A model generated the notes under the pieces. That model saw nothing but the letters and a program-made list of their open reading frames with translations. It was not told where the DNA came from and did no database searches. A DNA stretch of 64,000 nt from RZYX01 sp036654375 (lineage in GTDB: Bacteria > Bacillota > Clostridia > Oscillospirales > Acutalibacteraceae), in the NCBI GenBank assembly GCA_036654375.1, contig JAVVSD010000006.1:1-64000 (forward strand), given 5' to 3'. Below, in pieces: positions 7,294-15,958 of this stretch (its first letter is position 1; each line of letters starts with the position of its first letter). The translations under genes and the position numbers were made by a program.

Positions 7294-8673
7294 TTACTGC
7301 AATTTAGTTATGGTATATGAGAATGTGTTCTTTTCTTTTTGTGCGCGCTTCTCAAAAAACTTTTCTGCCTGTGCAGGGAAAGCAATATAAGAAAGAACAT
7401 CCTCGTCGCTTTTTGCAATATCTCCAAGCTCTGCTTTTGCTCTTTCAAATTCAGGCTTAAGTGTGTTTGCAAAACGCTCTGTGATTGGTTTGTCGTCGCC
7501 AAGAACTATCTTTTCAAGCTCTTTGCTGACTTTTCCGGGAGCTTTGCCGTATTCACCTCTGATATAAGACTTGACTTCTTTTGAGATGTTTTTATATCTT
7601 TCACCTGAAAGAACATTTGCAGTGGCTTGAACACCAACCATTTGGCTCATAGGAGTAACAAGCGGTGGGTAGCCCAAATCCTTTCTTACTCGTGGAGTTT
7701 CTGCAAGAACCTCTGGAAGTTTGTCCAGCTTATTTTGCGCGGTAAGCTGGGCGACAAGGTTTGAGAGCATACCACCAGGAATCTGATAGTTAAGAGCATC
7801 AGTTTCTGTCGAAAGAACGACGGGGTTCAAGAGTCCTGTTTCAAGCGCTCTTGCCTTGTATGGCTTAAAGAACTCATTAACTTCATTGACAGCGTCCATG
7901 TTAAGGTCAACATCATATCCCAACTGCTTGAACGCATATGCAAGAGTTTCAGTTGGTGGCTGTGAGGTTCCGCCTGACATACAGGAAATTGCAGTGTCGA
8001 TTATATCTGCACCGGCCTCCACAGCCTTAAGCAAAGTGATAAGCCCAAGGCCTGTTGTTGAATGAGTGTGACAGACGATGGGAAGCTTAACATTTTCTTT
8101 AAGAGCCTTTACCAAGTCAAATGCTTCCTGTGGCCCCATGATGCCAGCCATATCCTTAATAGCAATAGAGCCAACACCCATATCTTCCATTTGCTTTGCA
8201 AGCTTAACATAAGCGTCAAGATTGTGTATGGGGCTTATGGTGAAGCAGATAGTTCCAGATGCAAAAGCACCATTCTTAACTGTTTCATCAACTGCAACCT
8301 CAATATTTCTAACATCATTTAGTGCGTCGAAAATGCGGATAATATCAATTCCGTTTTCAACAGATTTTTTGACAAACATACGAACAACATCATCGGGATA
8401 GTGCTTGTATCCAAGAATGTTCTGACCTCTCAGAAGCATCTGAAGCTTTGAATTAGGACAAGCGCAACGGATATTGCGTAGCCTTTCCCATGGGTCTTCG
8501 TCAAGATATCGCAAGCAGGAATCAAAAACTGCTCCACCCCAGCACTCAAGCGAATAATAATTTGCTTTATCAAGAGTTTTAAGGATAGGTGCAAACTCGG
8601 AATATGGCATACGAGTAGCAATTAGGGATTGATTTGCATCTCTCAACACGGTTTCAGTAAACTGTACTTTCAT
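7294..8673 (-). CDS. oadA: Oxaloacetate decarboxylase alpha subunit / carboxyltransferase (biotin domain absent)
   Basis: A 459-aa carboxyltransferase with an HMGL-like TIM barrel and a PYC/OADA domain. It transfers the carboxyl of oxaloacetate (or runs the pyruvate carboxyltransferase reaction) onto biotin. Visible motifs are ETVLRDANQSLIATRM near the N-terminus, IKDMAGIMGP and the metal-binding CHTHSTTGLG. The chain stops after the conserved domain with no EAMKM segment, so the carrier is supplied by the gene at 6543. The start is ATG 8673. A TTG 18 bp upstream contains the ribosome binding site and is rejected. First gene of its operon. Confidence 0.92.
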   Translation of the reverse strand: MKVQFTETVLRDANQSLIATRMPYSEFAPILKTLDKANYYSLECWGGAVFDSCLRYLDEDPWERLRNIRCACPNSKLQMLLRGQNILGYKHYPDDVVRMFVKKSVENGIDIIRIFDALNDVRNIEVAVDETVKNGAFASGTICFTISPIHNLDAYVKLAKQMEDMGVGSIAIKDMAGIMGPQEAFDLVKALKENVKLPIVCHTHSTTGLGLITLLKAVEAGADIIDTAISCMSGGTSQPPTETLAYAFKQLGYDVDLNMDAVNEVNEFFKPYKARALETGLLNPVVLSTETDALNYQIPGGMLSNLVAQLTAQNKLDKLPEVLAETPRVRKDLGYPPLVTPMSQMVGVQATANVLSGERYKNISKEVKSYIRGEYGKAPGKVSKELEKIVLGDDKPITERFANTLKPEFERAKAELGDIAKSDEDVLSYIAFPAQAEKFFEKRAQKEKNTFSYTITKLQ

Positions 8674-8750
8674 TTTAGTGCGAACCTCCAAATTTTTGCG
8701 AATTTGCTAAAAAAAGAAATGAGATTGTTATTTTTTTGGCAATTGTATTA

Positions 8751-8779
8751 ATCATAGTATAAAAATGATTAAATATCAA
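8751..8779 (-). promoter_or_regulatory. Promoter of the oad operon
   Basis: On the minus strand TTGATA (8774-8779), a 17-bp spacer and TATGAT (8751-8756) form a near-consensus sigma-A promoter. It lies 77 bp upstream of the oadA start. Confidence 0.8.
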
Positions 8780-8869
8780 CCGAATTGGTAATATTTTTCA
8801 AAAAATTCAAAAAATGTTTACTTTTTTTGGCAAATTTGAAAATAAATTCATACAAACAACAATTATATT

Positions 8870-8898
8870 TTGCAATTTATATGTAGATTTGGTATAAT
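8870..8898 (+). promoter_or_regulatory. Promoter of the split methionine synthase genes
   Basis: TTGCAA (8870-8875), a 17-bp spacer and TATAAT (8893-8898) face the methionine synthase genes. It is divergent from the oad promoter about 90 bp away. The leader of about 60 nt is too short for a cobalamin or SAM riboswitch and none is visible. Confidence 0.78.
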
Positions 8899-8968
8899 GT
8901 TTCTATAATATAATTAACATAATTTATTTTCGCATTCATTTATTTTAATTTGAAAGCAAGTGATAAAT

Positions 8969-9643
8969 ATGATTGAAATTAATTCTATTAACAAAAAAGA
9001 AGCACTCAAGTATCTCGGGTATTATGATGAAAAGCCTACCGCAGATGTTTTAATCTCACTCGGCGAATGTGAGAATGAATTATTGACAGTAATAAAGCCA
9101 CGATACATATATAAGTGCTTTAATCTTATAAGATTAAATGAATTTAAAATAGCTCTCAAGGATTGTGAACTTGAGCTTAAGGGAAACTCGATTTCAAAGC
9201 ACTTGTATTATTGCGAAAAAGCAGTTTTAATATGCGCAACAATTTCATCTGAAGCAGACAGGCTGATAAATAAAACTCAAGTTGATGATCTTGCAAAAGC
9301 AGTTATTATGGACAGTCTTGCAAGCGCAGCAATTGAACAGCTTTGCGACGGTATAGATGATGAAATAAAACAGGAGTTTTCCGAATACGCTATTACCAGC
9401 AGATTTTCTCCTGGATACGGTGATTTGCCACTTAGCTCCGAGCGGGATTTGCTTGCTGTTATGGATGCTCAAAGAAAAATAGGACTCTGTATAACAGACG
9501 GAGATATGCTTTCTCCACGAAAGTCTGTAACGGCAATAGTAGGGCTTTCAAAAACCAAAATTCAAAAAAATGACCCATGTGAGGATTGCATGATAAAAAC
9601 TACTTGTGAAAAACGAAAAAGAGGAGAACGCTGTGGACTTTAA
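8969..9643 (+). CDS. Methionine synthase reactivation domain protein (MetH activation domain, stand-alone)
   Basis: A 224-aa protein equal to the C-terminal SAM-binding reactivation domain of B12-dependent MetH. It keeps the signature RFSPGYGDLPL and LSPRKSVTAIVGLS. It ends in a Cys-rich tail (CEDCMIKTTCEKRKRGERCGL without its last residues, with CxxC and further Cys) that could bind a metal or Fe-S centre. The role would be reductive methylation of inactive cob(II)alamin in the partner MetH. ATG 8969 is preferred over GTG 8960. The 3' end overlaps metH by 11 bp, so the two products are probably made together. Confidence 0.88.
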   Translation: MIEINSINKKEALKYLGYYDEKPTADVLISLGECENELLTVIKPRYIYKCFNLIRLNEFKIALKDCELELKGNSISKHLYYCEKAVLICATISSEADRLINKTQVDDLAKAVIMDSLASAAIEQLCDGIDDEIKQEFSEYAITSRFSPGYGDLPLSSERDLLAVMDAQRKIGLCITDGDMLSPRKSVTAIVGLSKTKIQKNDPCEDCMIKTTCEKRKRGERCGL

Positions 9644-12002
9644 TACTCTGCTAAAAAATGAGTTTGTATTTCTTGATGGAGCAATGGGGACAATGCTTCA
9701 AAAAAGTGGACTAAAGGCAGGAGAAATCCCTGAACTGCTTTCAATAACAAATGCTGAAAAAATAACAGAAATACATAGACAATATGCTCTTTCTGGTGCA
9801 GATATAATTTATGCCAACACCTTTGGAGCAAATGCAGAGAAGCTAAAGAACTGCAAATATAGTGTTGATGAAGTTGTAAAAGCTTCAATAAAAAATGCAA
9901 AAGAGGCAGCTAAAGGAACAGATGCGTTGGTCGCACTTGACATCGGTCCAACAGGTCAAATGCTCTTACCACTTGGGACAGTAAGCTTTGACAGAGCATA
10001 TGAAATATTCAAAGAACAAGTAATTGCTGGGTGTGACGCCGATGTTATTGTTATTGAAACGATGACGCAGCTTGGTGAAATTCGTGCAGCTTTACTTGCA
10101 GCAAAGGAAAACAGTGAAAAGCCCGTTATCTGCACAATGACATTTGAAAAAAATATGAGAACCTTTACAGGATGTAGTATACCCACAATGGCACTGACTT
10201 TGCAGGGACTTGGTGCAGATGCAATTGGAATAAATTGTTCGCTTGGCCCTGATGAGCTTAAACCATTGGTTGAGTTGCTTTCAAAATGGACTGATTTACC
10301 AATTGTCGTAAAGCCAAATGCAGGACTTCCAAATCTTAACATCGATGAATATGATGTTTCGGAAGAGGAGTTTGCAAAAAGTATTAAGGAACTTATTCCA
10401 CTTGGAGTTAAAATTGTTGGTGGCTGTTGCGGAACAACACCAGAATATATAAAATTATTAAAACAAAAGTTTAGAGATGAAAAATATAAAAAGCAAAATT
10501 GCGAAATACCAAGTGCAATTTGCTCAAGCAATCGAGAAATTGCCATAAACTCTCCCAAAATCATTGGTGAAAGAATCAACCCAACGGGCAAAAAACGTTT
10601 TAAACAAGCATTGGTAGAAAATGATATTGACTATATACTTTCACAGGCGCTTGAGCAGGTTTCAGCTGGAGCTGATATTCTTGATGTGAATGTTGGATTG
10701 CCTGAGATTGACGAATGTGAAATGCTCACAAAAACCGTTATGGCTCTTCAGGAGGTTGTGGATACACCGCTTCAGATTGACTCATCTGACCCCGCTTCCA
10801 TTGAGGCGGCTCTGCGTATTTATAATGGTAAGGCAATAGTAAACTCAGTTAACGGAGAGCAAAAATCAATTGATACAATCCTGCCAATAGTTGCAAAATA
10901 TGGTGCGTCTGTTGTCGGGCTTGCACTTGACGAAAAAGGAATTCCAAAAACTGCACAGCAAAGAGTTGAAATTGCAAAACGAATTTTGGAAGCAGCAAAG
11001 AAGTATGGAATCCCACAGAGGGATGTATTTATAGATTGCTTAACACTTACTGCATCTGCACAGCAGGAGCAGGCAATGGAAACATTGTCGGCACTGAAAA
11101 CGGTCAAAACACAGTTGGGTCTTAAAACTGTCCTTGGTGTGTCTAATATTTCTTTTGGATTGCCAGCAAGGGAGATGGTCAACAGCACATTTCTTGTAAT
11201 GGCATTGAATTGTGGGCTTGATTTGCCGATAATAAATCCCAATATTAATGTGATGACAGGAGCGGTTAGAGCGTTCAGAGTACTTACCTGTGTCGACGAT
11301 AATTCAGAAGAATATATTGAAGCTTATGGAAATCAGGCATTGCCATCAAATGAAATCAAAGCCACAAAAGTAATCCAAGGTGAGCTTACACTTTTTGATG
11401 CCGTCAAAAAAGGACTTAAAAACGACGCAAAAAAGCTTACGAAGGAGCTTTTAAAAACTTGTGATGTTATGAGCATCATAAACGAAAGCATAATACCTGC
11501 ACTTGATGTGGTTGGTGACGGCTTTGAAAAGGGAACCATGTTTTTGCCACAGCTTATCCAAAGTGCAAATGCGGCTCAACTTTCCTTTGAGGAGATTAAG
11601 GTAAAGCTGATAAATGAGAACCAAGCACCAGTGAGCAAAGGAAAAATCGTGCTTGCTACCGTAAAAGGAGATATTCACGATATTGGCAAAAATATTGTGA
11701 AAGTGTTGCTTGAAAACTATGGATATACAGTTATTGACCTTGGCAATAATGTTGAGCCTCAGGCGGTTCTGGAGGCAGTTAAAAAACACAATGCCAAACT
11801 TGTTGGCTTAAGTGCGTTAATGACGACAACAATAAAAAATATGGAAAAAACTATAAGGCTTTTGCACGAAAACAATGCAGGGTGCAAAATTGTTGTTGGC
11901 GGTGCAGTTTTGACACCGGACTACGCCATGAGTATTGGAGCAGATTATTATGCTAAAGATGCAAAACAATCCGTTGATATCGCTAAAATAGTATTGACAT
12001 AG
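9633..12002 (+). CDS. metH: Cobalamin-dependent methionine synthase, truncated form without activation domain
   Basis: Transfers a methyl group from 5-methyl-tetrahydrofolate through cobalamin to homocysteine. The 789 aa hold, in order, a homocysteine-binding barrel with zinc ligands Cys202, Cys265 and Cys266 (INCSLG, GGCCGTTPEY), a pterin-binding domain opening IIGERINPTGKKRFKQAL, a cap region, and a B12-binding domain with KGDIHDIGKN (His682 as the lower cobalt ligand). The usual C-terminal activation domain is missing and is encoded by the overlapping upstream gene. The start is GTG 9633 after GAGGAG; GTG 9606 is less likely. Confidence 0.93.
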   Translation: MDFNTLLKNEFVFLDGAMGTMLQKSGLKAGEIPELLSITNAEKITEIHRQYALSGADIIYANTFGANAEKLKNCKYSVDEVVKASIKNAKEAAKGTDALVALDIGPTGQMLLPLGTVSFDRAYEIFKEQVIAGCDADVIVIETMTQLGEIRAALLAAKENSEKPVICTMTFEKNMRTFTGCSIPTMALTLQGLGADAIGINCSLGPDELKPLVELLSKWTDLPIVVKPNAGLPNLNIDEYDVSEEEFAKSIKELIPLGVKIVGGCCGTTPEYIKLLKQKFRDEKYKKQNCEIPSAICSSNREIAINSPKIIGERINPTGKKRFKQALVENDIDYILSQALEQVSAGADILDVNVGLPEIDECEMLTKTVMALQEVVDTPLQIDSSDPASIEAALRIYNGKAIVNSVNGEQKSIDTILPIVAKYGASVVGLALDEKGIPKTAQQRVEIAKRILEAAKKYGIPQRDVFIDCLTLTASAQQEQAMETLSALKTVKTQLGLKTVLGVSNISFGLPAREMVNSTFLVMALNCGLDLPIINPNINVMTGAVRAFRVLTCVDDNSEEYIEAYGNQALPSNEIKATKVIQGELTLFDAVKKGLKNDAKKLTKELLKTCDVMSIINESIIPALDVVGDGFEKGTMFLPQLIQSANAAQLSFEEIKVKLINENQAPVSKGKIVLATVKGDIHDIGKNIVKVLLENYGYTVIDLGNNVEPQAVLEAVKKHNAKLVGLSALMTTTIKNMEKTIRLLHENNAGCKIVVGGAVLTPDYAMSIGADYYAKDAKQSVDIAKIVLT

Positions 12003-12053
12003 CTGTTATTTTTTACAGCTTGTGTAGCAATTAAAATTTAATTAACATAAGTC

Positions 12054-12082
12054 TTGATATGCTTTTGTTCAAGTGTTAATAT
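12054..12082 (+). promoter_or_regulatory. Promoter for guaB
   Basis: TTGATA (12054-12059), a 17-bp spacer and TAATAT (12077-12082). Transcription would begin near 12089 and leave a leader of about 128 nt before guaB. Confidence 0.7.
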
Positions 12083-12088
12083 ATATAT

Positions 12089-12200
12089 TAATTTCATGAC
12101 AGCTATAAACTTTTTGCACTTGATTTTGCAATGGGTCCATGGCTGTCTATATATTATTAGAAGGTGGGCATATTTGCCTCACAGAAAAGACAATATCATA
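12089..12200 (+). promoter_or_regulatory. Structured guaB leader, possible cis-regulatory RNA
   Basis: Three helices can be drawn. GACAGC (12098-12103) pairs with GCTGTC (12142-12147) and encloses TTGCA/TGCAA (12114-12118 with 12127-12131). A separate hairpin runs from GTG-GGCA to TGCC-T-CAC (12064-shifted block at 12164-12182) with a TATT loop and one bulge. The leader ends in AGGAGG at 12200-12205. It does not match a known purine, PRPP or ppGpp riboswitch that I can recognise, so the regulatory role is inference. Confidence 0.35.
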
Positions 12201-12216
12201 GGAGGAAAATAAAACT

Positions 12217-13719
12217 ATGGCTTATTTTTACAAGGAACCGTCACATACATTCAGTGAATATCTTCTCGTGCCAGGCTATTCTGGAATTGATTGTATTCCA
12301 AATAATGTTTCGCTTAAAACACCTCTTGTAAAATTTAAAAAGGGTGAAGAGCCTGCATTAACAATGAACACACCTTTGGTATCTGCAATCATGCAGTCTG
12401 TATCAGACGATAGCATGGCAATTGCACTTGCGAAAGAGGGCGGTGTTGCTTTTGTTTATGGTTCACAGACAATAGAAAAACAAGCAGAGATGATTCGCAA
12501 GGTAAAGGATTATAAAGCTGGATTTGTTGCATCTGACTCAAATATCGCTCCAGACAAAACTCTTGCGGATATTATCGAGCTAAAAGATAAACTTGGACAT
12601 TCCACAATAGCAGTTACAGAGGATGGAACAGCAAACGGGAAGCTTCTTGGAATTGTTACAAGCCGCGACTACCGCGTTAGCCGTATGTCTAAAGATGAAA
12701 AGGTTCACACATTTATGACCCCTCTGGAAAAGCTTATAACAGTAACAGAGGGAACATCACTTAAAGAGGCAAACAATATCATTTGGGATCACAAGCTTAA
12801 TTCACTTCCTATAATTGATAAAAACGGCCGTCTTGTTGCCTTTGTTTTTCGCAAGGACTATGAACAGCACAAGGAAAATCCACTTGAACTTCTTGATGGC
12901 GACAAGCGTTATGTTGTTGGAGCGGGTATCAACACACGCGACTATGAGGAGAGAGTTCCTACACTTGTTGAGGCAGGGGTTGATGTGCTTTGTATAGATT
13001 CAAGTGAAGGCTACACTGAATGGCAGAGCAGGGTAATTAAATATATTCGCGAAAAATATGGCGACAGCGTAAAAATTGGAGCAGGAAATGTTGTTGACAG
13101 TGAAGGATTTCGCTTTCTTGCAGAAGCTGGAGCAGACTTTATAAAAATAGGTATCGGCGGAGGCTCAATCTGTATAACACGCGAAACAAAGGGGATAGGC
13201 AGAGGACAGGCAACAGCTGTTATCGAAGTTGCAAAGGCAAGAAATGAATATTTTGAGCAGACTGGAGTTTATATTCCAATTTGTGCAGACGGTGGTATCG
13301 TGCTTGATTATCACATAACACTTGCACTTGCAATGGGCTGCGATTTCTGTATGCTTGGCAGATATTTTGCACGATTTGATGAAAGCCCAACAAACAAGGT
13401 TATGGTGAATGGCAACTACATGAAGGAATATTGGGGCGAGGGCAGTGCAAGAGCGCGCAACTGGCAGCGGTATGACATGGGCGGTGCTGCAAAGCTTTCA
13501 TTCGTTGAGGGCGTTGATTGTTATGTTCCATATGCAGGCTCACTTCACGACAATCTTGCAACAACACTAAGCAAGGTTAGGTCAACAATGTGCAACTGTG
13601 GGGCAATTAGCATTGCAGACCTTCAGAAAAATGCAAAGCTTACACTTGTAAGCAGTGTTTCAATTATTGAAGGCGGAGCACATGATGTTGTTGTTAAAGA
13701 TACGGTCAATCATGAATAA
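12217..13719 (+). CDS. guaB: IMP dehydrogenase (Tritrichomonas-type)
   Basis: Oxidises IMP to XMP with NAD+, the committed step to GMP. The 500-aa chain is a TIM barrel interrupted by a CBS pair. The catalytic loop GIGGGSICITRE places the nucleophile at Cys319, and NWQRYD places the flap Arg-Tyr dyad at 418-419. These are the same residue numbers as in the well-studied Tritrichomonas foetus enzyme, and the N-terminus (HTFSEYLLVPG) and C-terminus (VSIIEGGAHDVVVKD) are also of that type. It differs from the common bacterial GPGSICTTR form. RBS AGGAGG; a terminator follows directly. Confidence 0.95.
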   Translation: MAYFYKEPSHTFSEYLLVPGYSGIDCIPNNVSLKTPLVKFKKGEEPALTMNTPLVSAIMQSVSDDSMAIALAKEGGVAFVYGSQTIEKQAEMIRKVKDYKAGFVASDSNIAPDKTLADIIELKDKLGHSTIAVTEDGTANGKLLGIVTSRDYRVSRMSKDEKVHTFMTPLEKLITVTEGTSLKEANNIIWDHKLNSLPIIDKNGRLVAFVFRKDYEQHKENPLELLDGDKRYVVGAGINTRDYEERVPTLVEAGVDVLCIDSSEGYTEWQSRVIKYIREKYGDSVKIGAGNVVDSEGFRFLAEAGADFIKIGIGGGSICITRETKGIGRGQATAVIEVAKARNEYFEQTGVYIPICADGGIVLDYHITLALAMGCDFCMLGRYFARFDESPTNKVMVNGNYMKEYWGEGSARARNWQRYDMGGAAKLSFVEGVDCYVPYAGSLHDNLATTLSKVRSTMCNCGAISIADLQKNAKLTLVSSVSIIEGGAHDVVVKDTVNHE

Positions 13720-13731
13720 TTGTAAATGAAT

Positions 13732-13780
13732 AATGTCATTCTGAAAAACTTAAAAATTTCAGAATGACATTTAAGTTTTT
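13732..13780 (+). terminator. Terminator after guaB
   Basis: AATGTCATTCTGAAA (13732-13746) is perfectly complementary to TTTCAGAATGACATT (13757-13771), followed by TAAGTTTTT. Confidence 0.85.
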
Positions 13781-13993
13781 GTAACAACATAATTGTGCTG
13801 AAATGTTAGAAATCAAACAGCAAATTGTCTAACCAAACAGCAAGTTTTACTATACTATATATAATATATATATTTGCAAACAAATAAGCATGGAAACTGT
13901 AAGAGTGTATTTAGTATTCGTTGGCTTATAAATACTATATTTTGTGGCACAAATAATTAAGTAAAATTTGCTGAAATTTTTTTTGTAAATTTG
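13781..13993. other. AT-rich spacer upstream of the ribosomal cluster
   Basis: Very AT-rich DNA with a run of alternating TA around 13850-13875 and a direct repeat of AAACAGCAA (about 13816 and 13836). TTGTCT with TACTAT 17 bp later could be a second upstream promoter, but the match is weak. No gene was seen. Confidence 0.4.
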
Positions 13994-14022
13994 TTGCATT
14001 TACTAAAAACTTATGTTAAAAT
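13994..14022 (+). promoter_or_regulatory. Main promoter of the S10-spc-alpha cluster
   Basis: TTGCAT (13994-13999), a 17-bp spacer and TAAAAT (14017-14022). Transcription starting near 14029 leaves a long structured leader of about 270 nt before rpsJ. Confidence 0.75.
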
Positions 14023-14028
14023 ACTTAA

Positions 14029-14286
14029 GCGTGCTTTGAAAAAGGGCACAGATATGCGTTGATGCAGGAGGTGGCCGTCCTTGAGGCGGGAAATTTCTGC
14101 GGAGTATGTCCGATTTATAAACCGGGCGAAATTATACTGGTACAAGCTTTTCTCAGGGTTTCGGGAGAACTTTACCGTAGCTTTAATGCCAACCCCGGAC
14201 TAAATATATGTTTAGCCGGATTTTTAAATGCACTGGGTTGAAACACCCGGGTGAGTGTTGGAATTTTAGCAGGGCCCGCCATTATC
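14029..14286 (+). promoter_or_regulatory. S10 operon leader RNA (probable autoregulatory site)
   Basis: This stretch is clearly GC-richer than the DNA upstream and folds locally. CCGG-A-CTAA (14195-14203) pairs with TTAG-CCGG (14212-14219), and CAC-T-GGGT (14231-14238) pairs with ACCC-G-GGTG (14245-14253). A frame at 14059-14241 is open but lacks a credible protein and is read here as leader. By analogy with L4-mediated control of S10 operons a feedback site is plausible; the ligand is not shown by the sequence. Confidence 0.55.
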
Positions 14287-14300
14287 AAGGAGGCTTTAAC

Positions 14301-14612
14301 ATGGCAGTAAAGGAAAAAATCAGAATCAGACTCAAGGGTTACGACCACAACCTTGTTGACAAAGCAGCAGAAAAGATTATTGAAACAGCCAAGCGCACAG
14401 GCGCAAAAGTTTCAGGACCGGTTCCGCTTCCAACAGAAAAGGAAATCGTAACAGTACTTCGTGCAGTCCACAAATACAAGGACTCTCGTGAGCAGTTTGA
14501 GCAGAGAACACACAAAAGGCTTATAGACATCCTCAGACCATCAAACAAAACTGTTGAGGCTCTGACAGGTCTTGAGCTTCCCGCCGGTGTTGAGATTGAG
14601 ATTAAGCTTTAA
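14301..14612 (+). CDS. rpsJ: 30S ribosomal protein S10
   Basis: A 103-aa head protein of the small subunit that also takes part in NusB-dependent antitermination in many bacteria. It opens KEKIRIRLKGYDHNLVD, contains VSGPVPLPTEKE and HKRLIDILRPSNKTV, and is full length. ATG 14301 follows AAGGAGG with 7-nt spacing. The frame is open upstream into the leader, but similarity starts here. First gene of the cluster, so it bears the leader. Confidence 0.98.
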   Translation: MAVKEKIRIRLKGYDHNLVDKAAEKIIETAKRTGAKVSGPVPLPTEKEIVTVLRAVHKYKDSREQFEQRTHKRLIDILRPSNKTVEALTGLELPAGVEIEIKL

Positions 14613-14681
14613 TCATAACTCTTAGCATCGAAAGGTCAAGTTGGCACAGGCCAACCAATAACCGAAGGAGGAAAGGTAATT

Positions 14682-15317
14682 ATGGAAAAAGGTCTTATCG
14701 GAAAGAAAATCGGTATGACACAGCTCTTTGACGAAAAAGGAAATGTTATTCCTGTAACAGTCATCGAGGCAGGTCCTTGTGCAGTTACACAAAAGAAAAC
14801 AGTAGACAATGACGGATATTCCGCTGTTCAAATTGGTTTCGGCGATGTAAAAGCACAAAGAGTAAACAAGCCCCAGAAGGGCCATTTCGCAAAGTCTGAT
14901 GTTGCTCCAAAAAAGGTTCTCAAGGAGTTCAGACTCAAGGATTGTGACGGCATTAATGTCGGTGACATCCTTAAGGCGGACACATTTGCAGTTGGTGACA
15001 AGATAGATGTTGCTGGCACAAGCAAAGGTAAGGGAACCGCAGGTGCAATTAAGAGATGGAATTTCTCAAGACTTAAGGAGTCACACGGTACCGGCCCATG
15101 TGCAAGACACGCTGGTTCACTTGGTGCTTGCTCTGATCCGTCAAGAGTATTCAAAGGCAAAAAGCTTGCCGGACATCTCGGTGCAGAGAGAGTAACTATC
15201 CAGAATTTAGATGTTGTCAAGGTTGATGCAGAAAACAATCTTATCGCAGTTAAGGGTGCTATCCCAGGCCCTAAAGGCGGAATCGTTATTCTCGTTGACA
15301 GCGTCAAGAAAGCGTAA
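14682..15317 (+). CDS. rplC: 50S ribosomal protein L3
   Basis: An early-assembly large-subunit protein that binds near the peptidyl-transferase centre. The 211 aa start MEKGLIGKKIGMTQLFDEKG. The internal loop has RWNFSRLKESHGTGPCARH, where the substituted-glutamine methylation region normally reads similarly, and the GS-rich KAGSLGACSDPSRVFKGKK-type segment follows. RBS AAGGAGG. It lies 69 bp after rpsJ, the widest gap in this part of the cluster. Confidence 0.98.
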   Translation: MEKGLIGKKIGMTQLFDEKGNVIPVTVIEAGPCAVTQKKTVDNDGYSAVQIGFGDVKAQRVNKPQKGHFAKSDVAPKKVLKEFRLKDCDGINVGDILKADTFAVGDKIDVAGTSKGKGTAGAIKRWNFSRLKESHGTGPCARHAGSLGACSDPSRVFKGKKLAGHLGAERVTIQNLDVVKVDAENNLIAVKGAIPGPKGGIVILVDSVKKA

Positions 15318-15334
15318 GGGGAGGAGAGTAAGTT

Positions 15335-15958
15335 ATGCCTAACGTAGCAGTTTATGATGTAGCTGGCAAGAAGACTTCGACAATTATGCTCAGCGATGAG
15401 ATTTTTGGAATCGAGCCTAACGCAGCAGCCATGCATCTTGTAGTAGTTAATTATTTGGCAAATCAGCGTCAGGGCACTCAATCGACCCTTACACGCGCTG
15501 AGGTCAGAGGAGGCGGAAGAAAGCCTTGGAGACAGAAGGGAACAGGCCGCGCAAGACAGGGCTCAACCCGTTCACCACAGTGGACACATGGTGGTATCTC
15601 TCACGGCCCAAAGCCTCGCGAATATGGTTTTTCAATTAATAAAAAAGTAAGAAAGCTTGCAATGAAGTCAGCTCTTTCTGACAAAGTAGCAGAGGAAAAG
15701 CTTCTTGTTCTTGACAAGTTCTCAATGGACGCAATCAAAACAAAGGAAGTTGTAAATCTTCTTTCAGCTATCAATGTTGGTAAAAAGACACTCATCGTTC
15801 TTCCTGAAAAGAACGACCTCATTTATAAGAGTGCAAGAAACATTGCAGGAGTTAAGACAACATTAGTCAATACACTTAATGTATATGACATTGTTAACTG
15901 CGACACACTTATAGTTCTCAAGGATTCCGTCGCAAAGATCGAGGAGGTATATGCATGA
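15335..15958 (+). CDS. rplD: 50S ribosomal protein L4
   Basis: Lines the exit tunnel; in other bacteria it is the repressor of its own S10 operon. The 207 aa include the long extended loop RQGTQSTLTRAEVRGGGRK followed by KGTGRARQGSTRSPQW, the typical L4 tunnel loop. The start follows GGGGAGGAG. The last codons overlap rplW by 4 bp (ATGA), which couples the two. Confidence 0.98.
   Translation: MPNVAVYDVAGKKTSTIMLSDEIFGIEPNAAAMHLVVVNYLANQRQGTQSTLTRAEVRGGGRKPWRQKGTGRARQGSTRSPQWTHGGISHGPKPREYGFSINKKVRKLAMKSALSDKVAEEKLLVLDKFSMDAIKTKEVVNLLSAINVGKKTLIVLPEKNDLIYKSARNIAGVKTTLVNTLNVYDIVNCDTLIVLKDSVAKIEEVYA

Noticed and set aside
14059..14241. Leader peptide in front of rpsJ
   Set aside because: The frame overlaps strong hairpins and does not look like protein; it is read as leader RNA.
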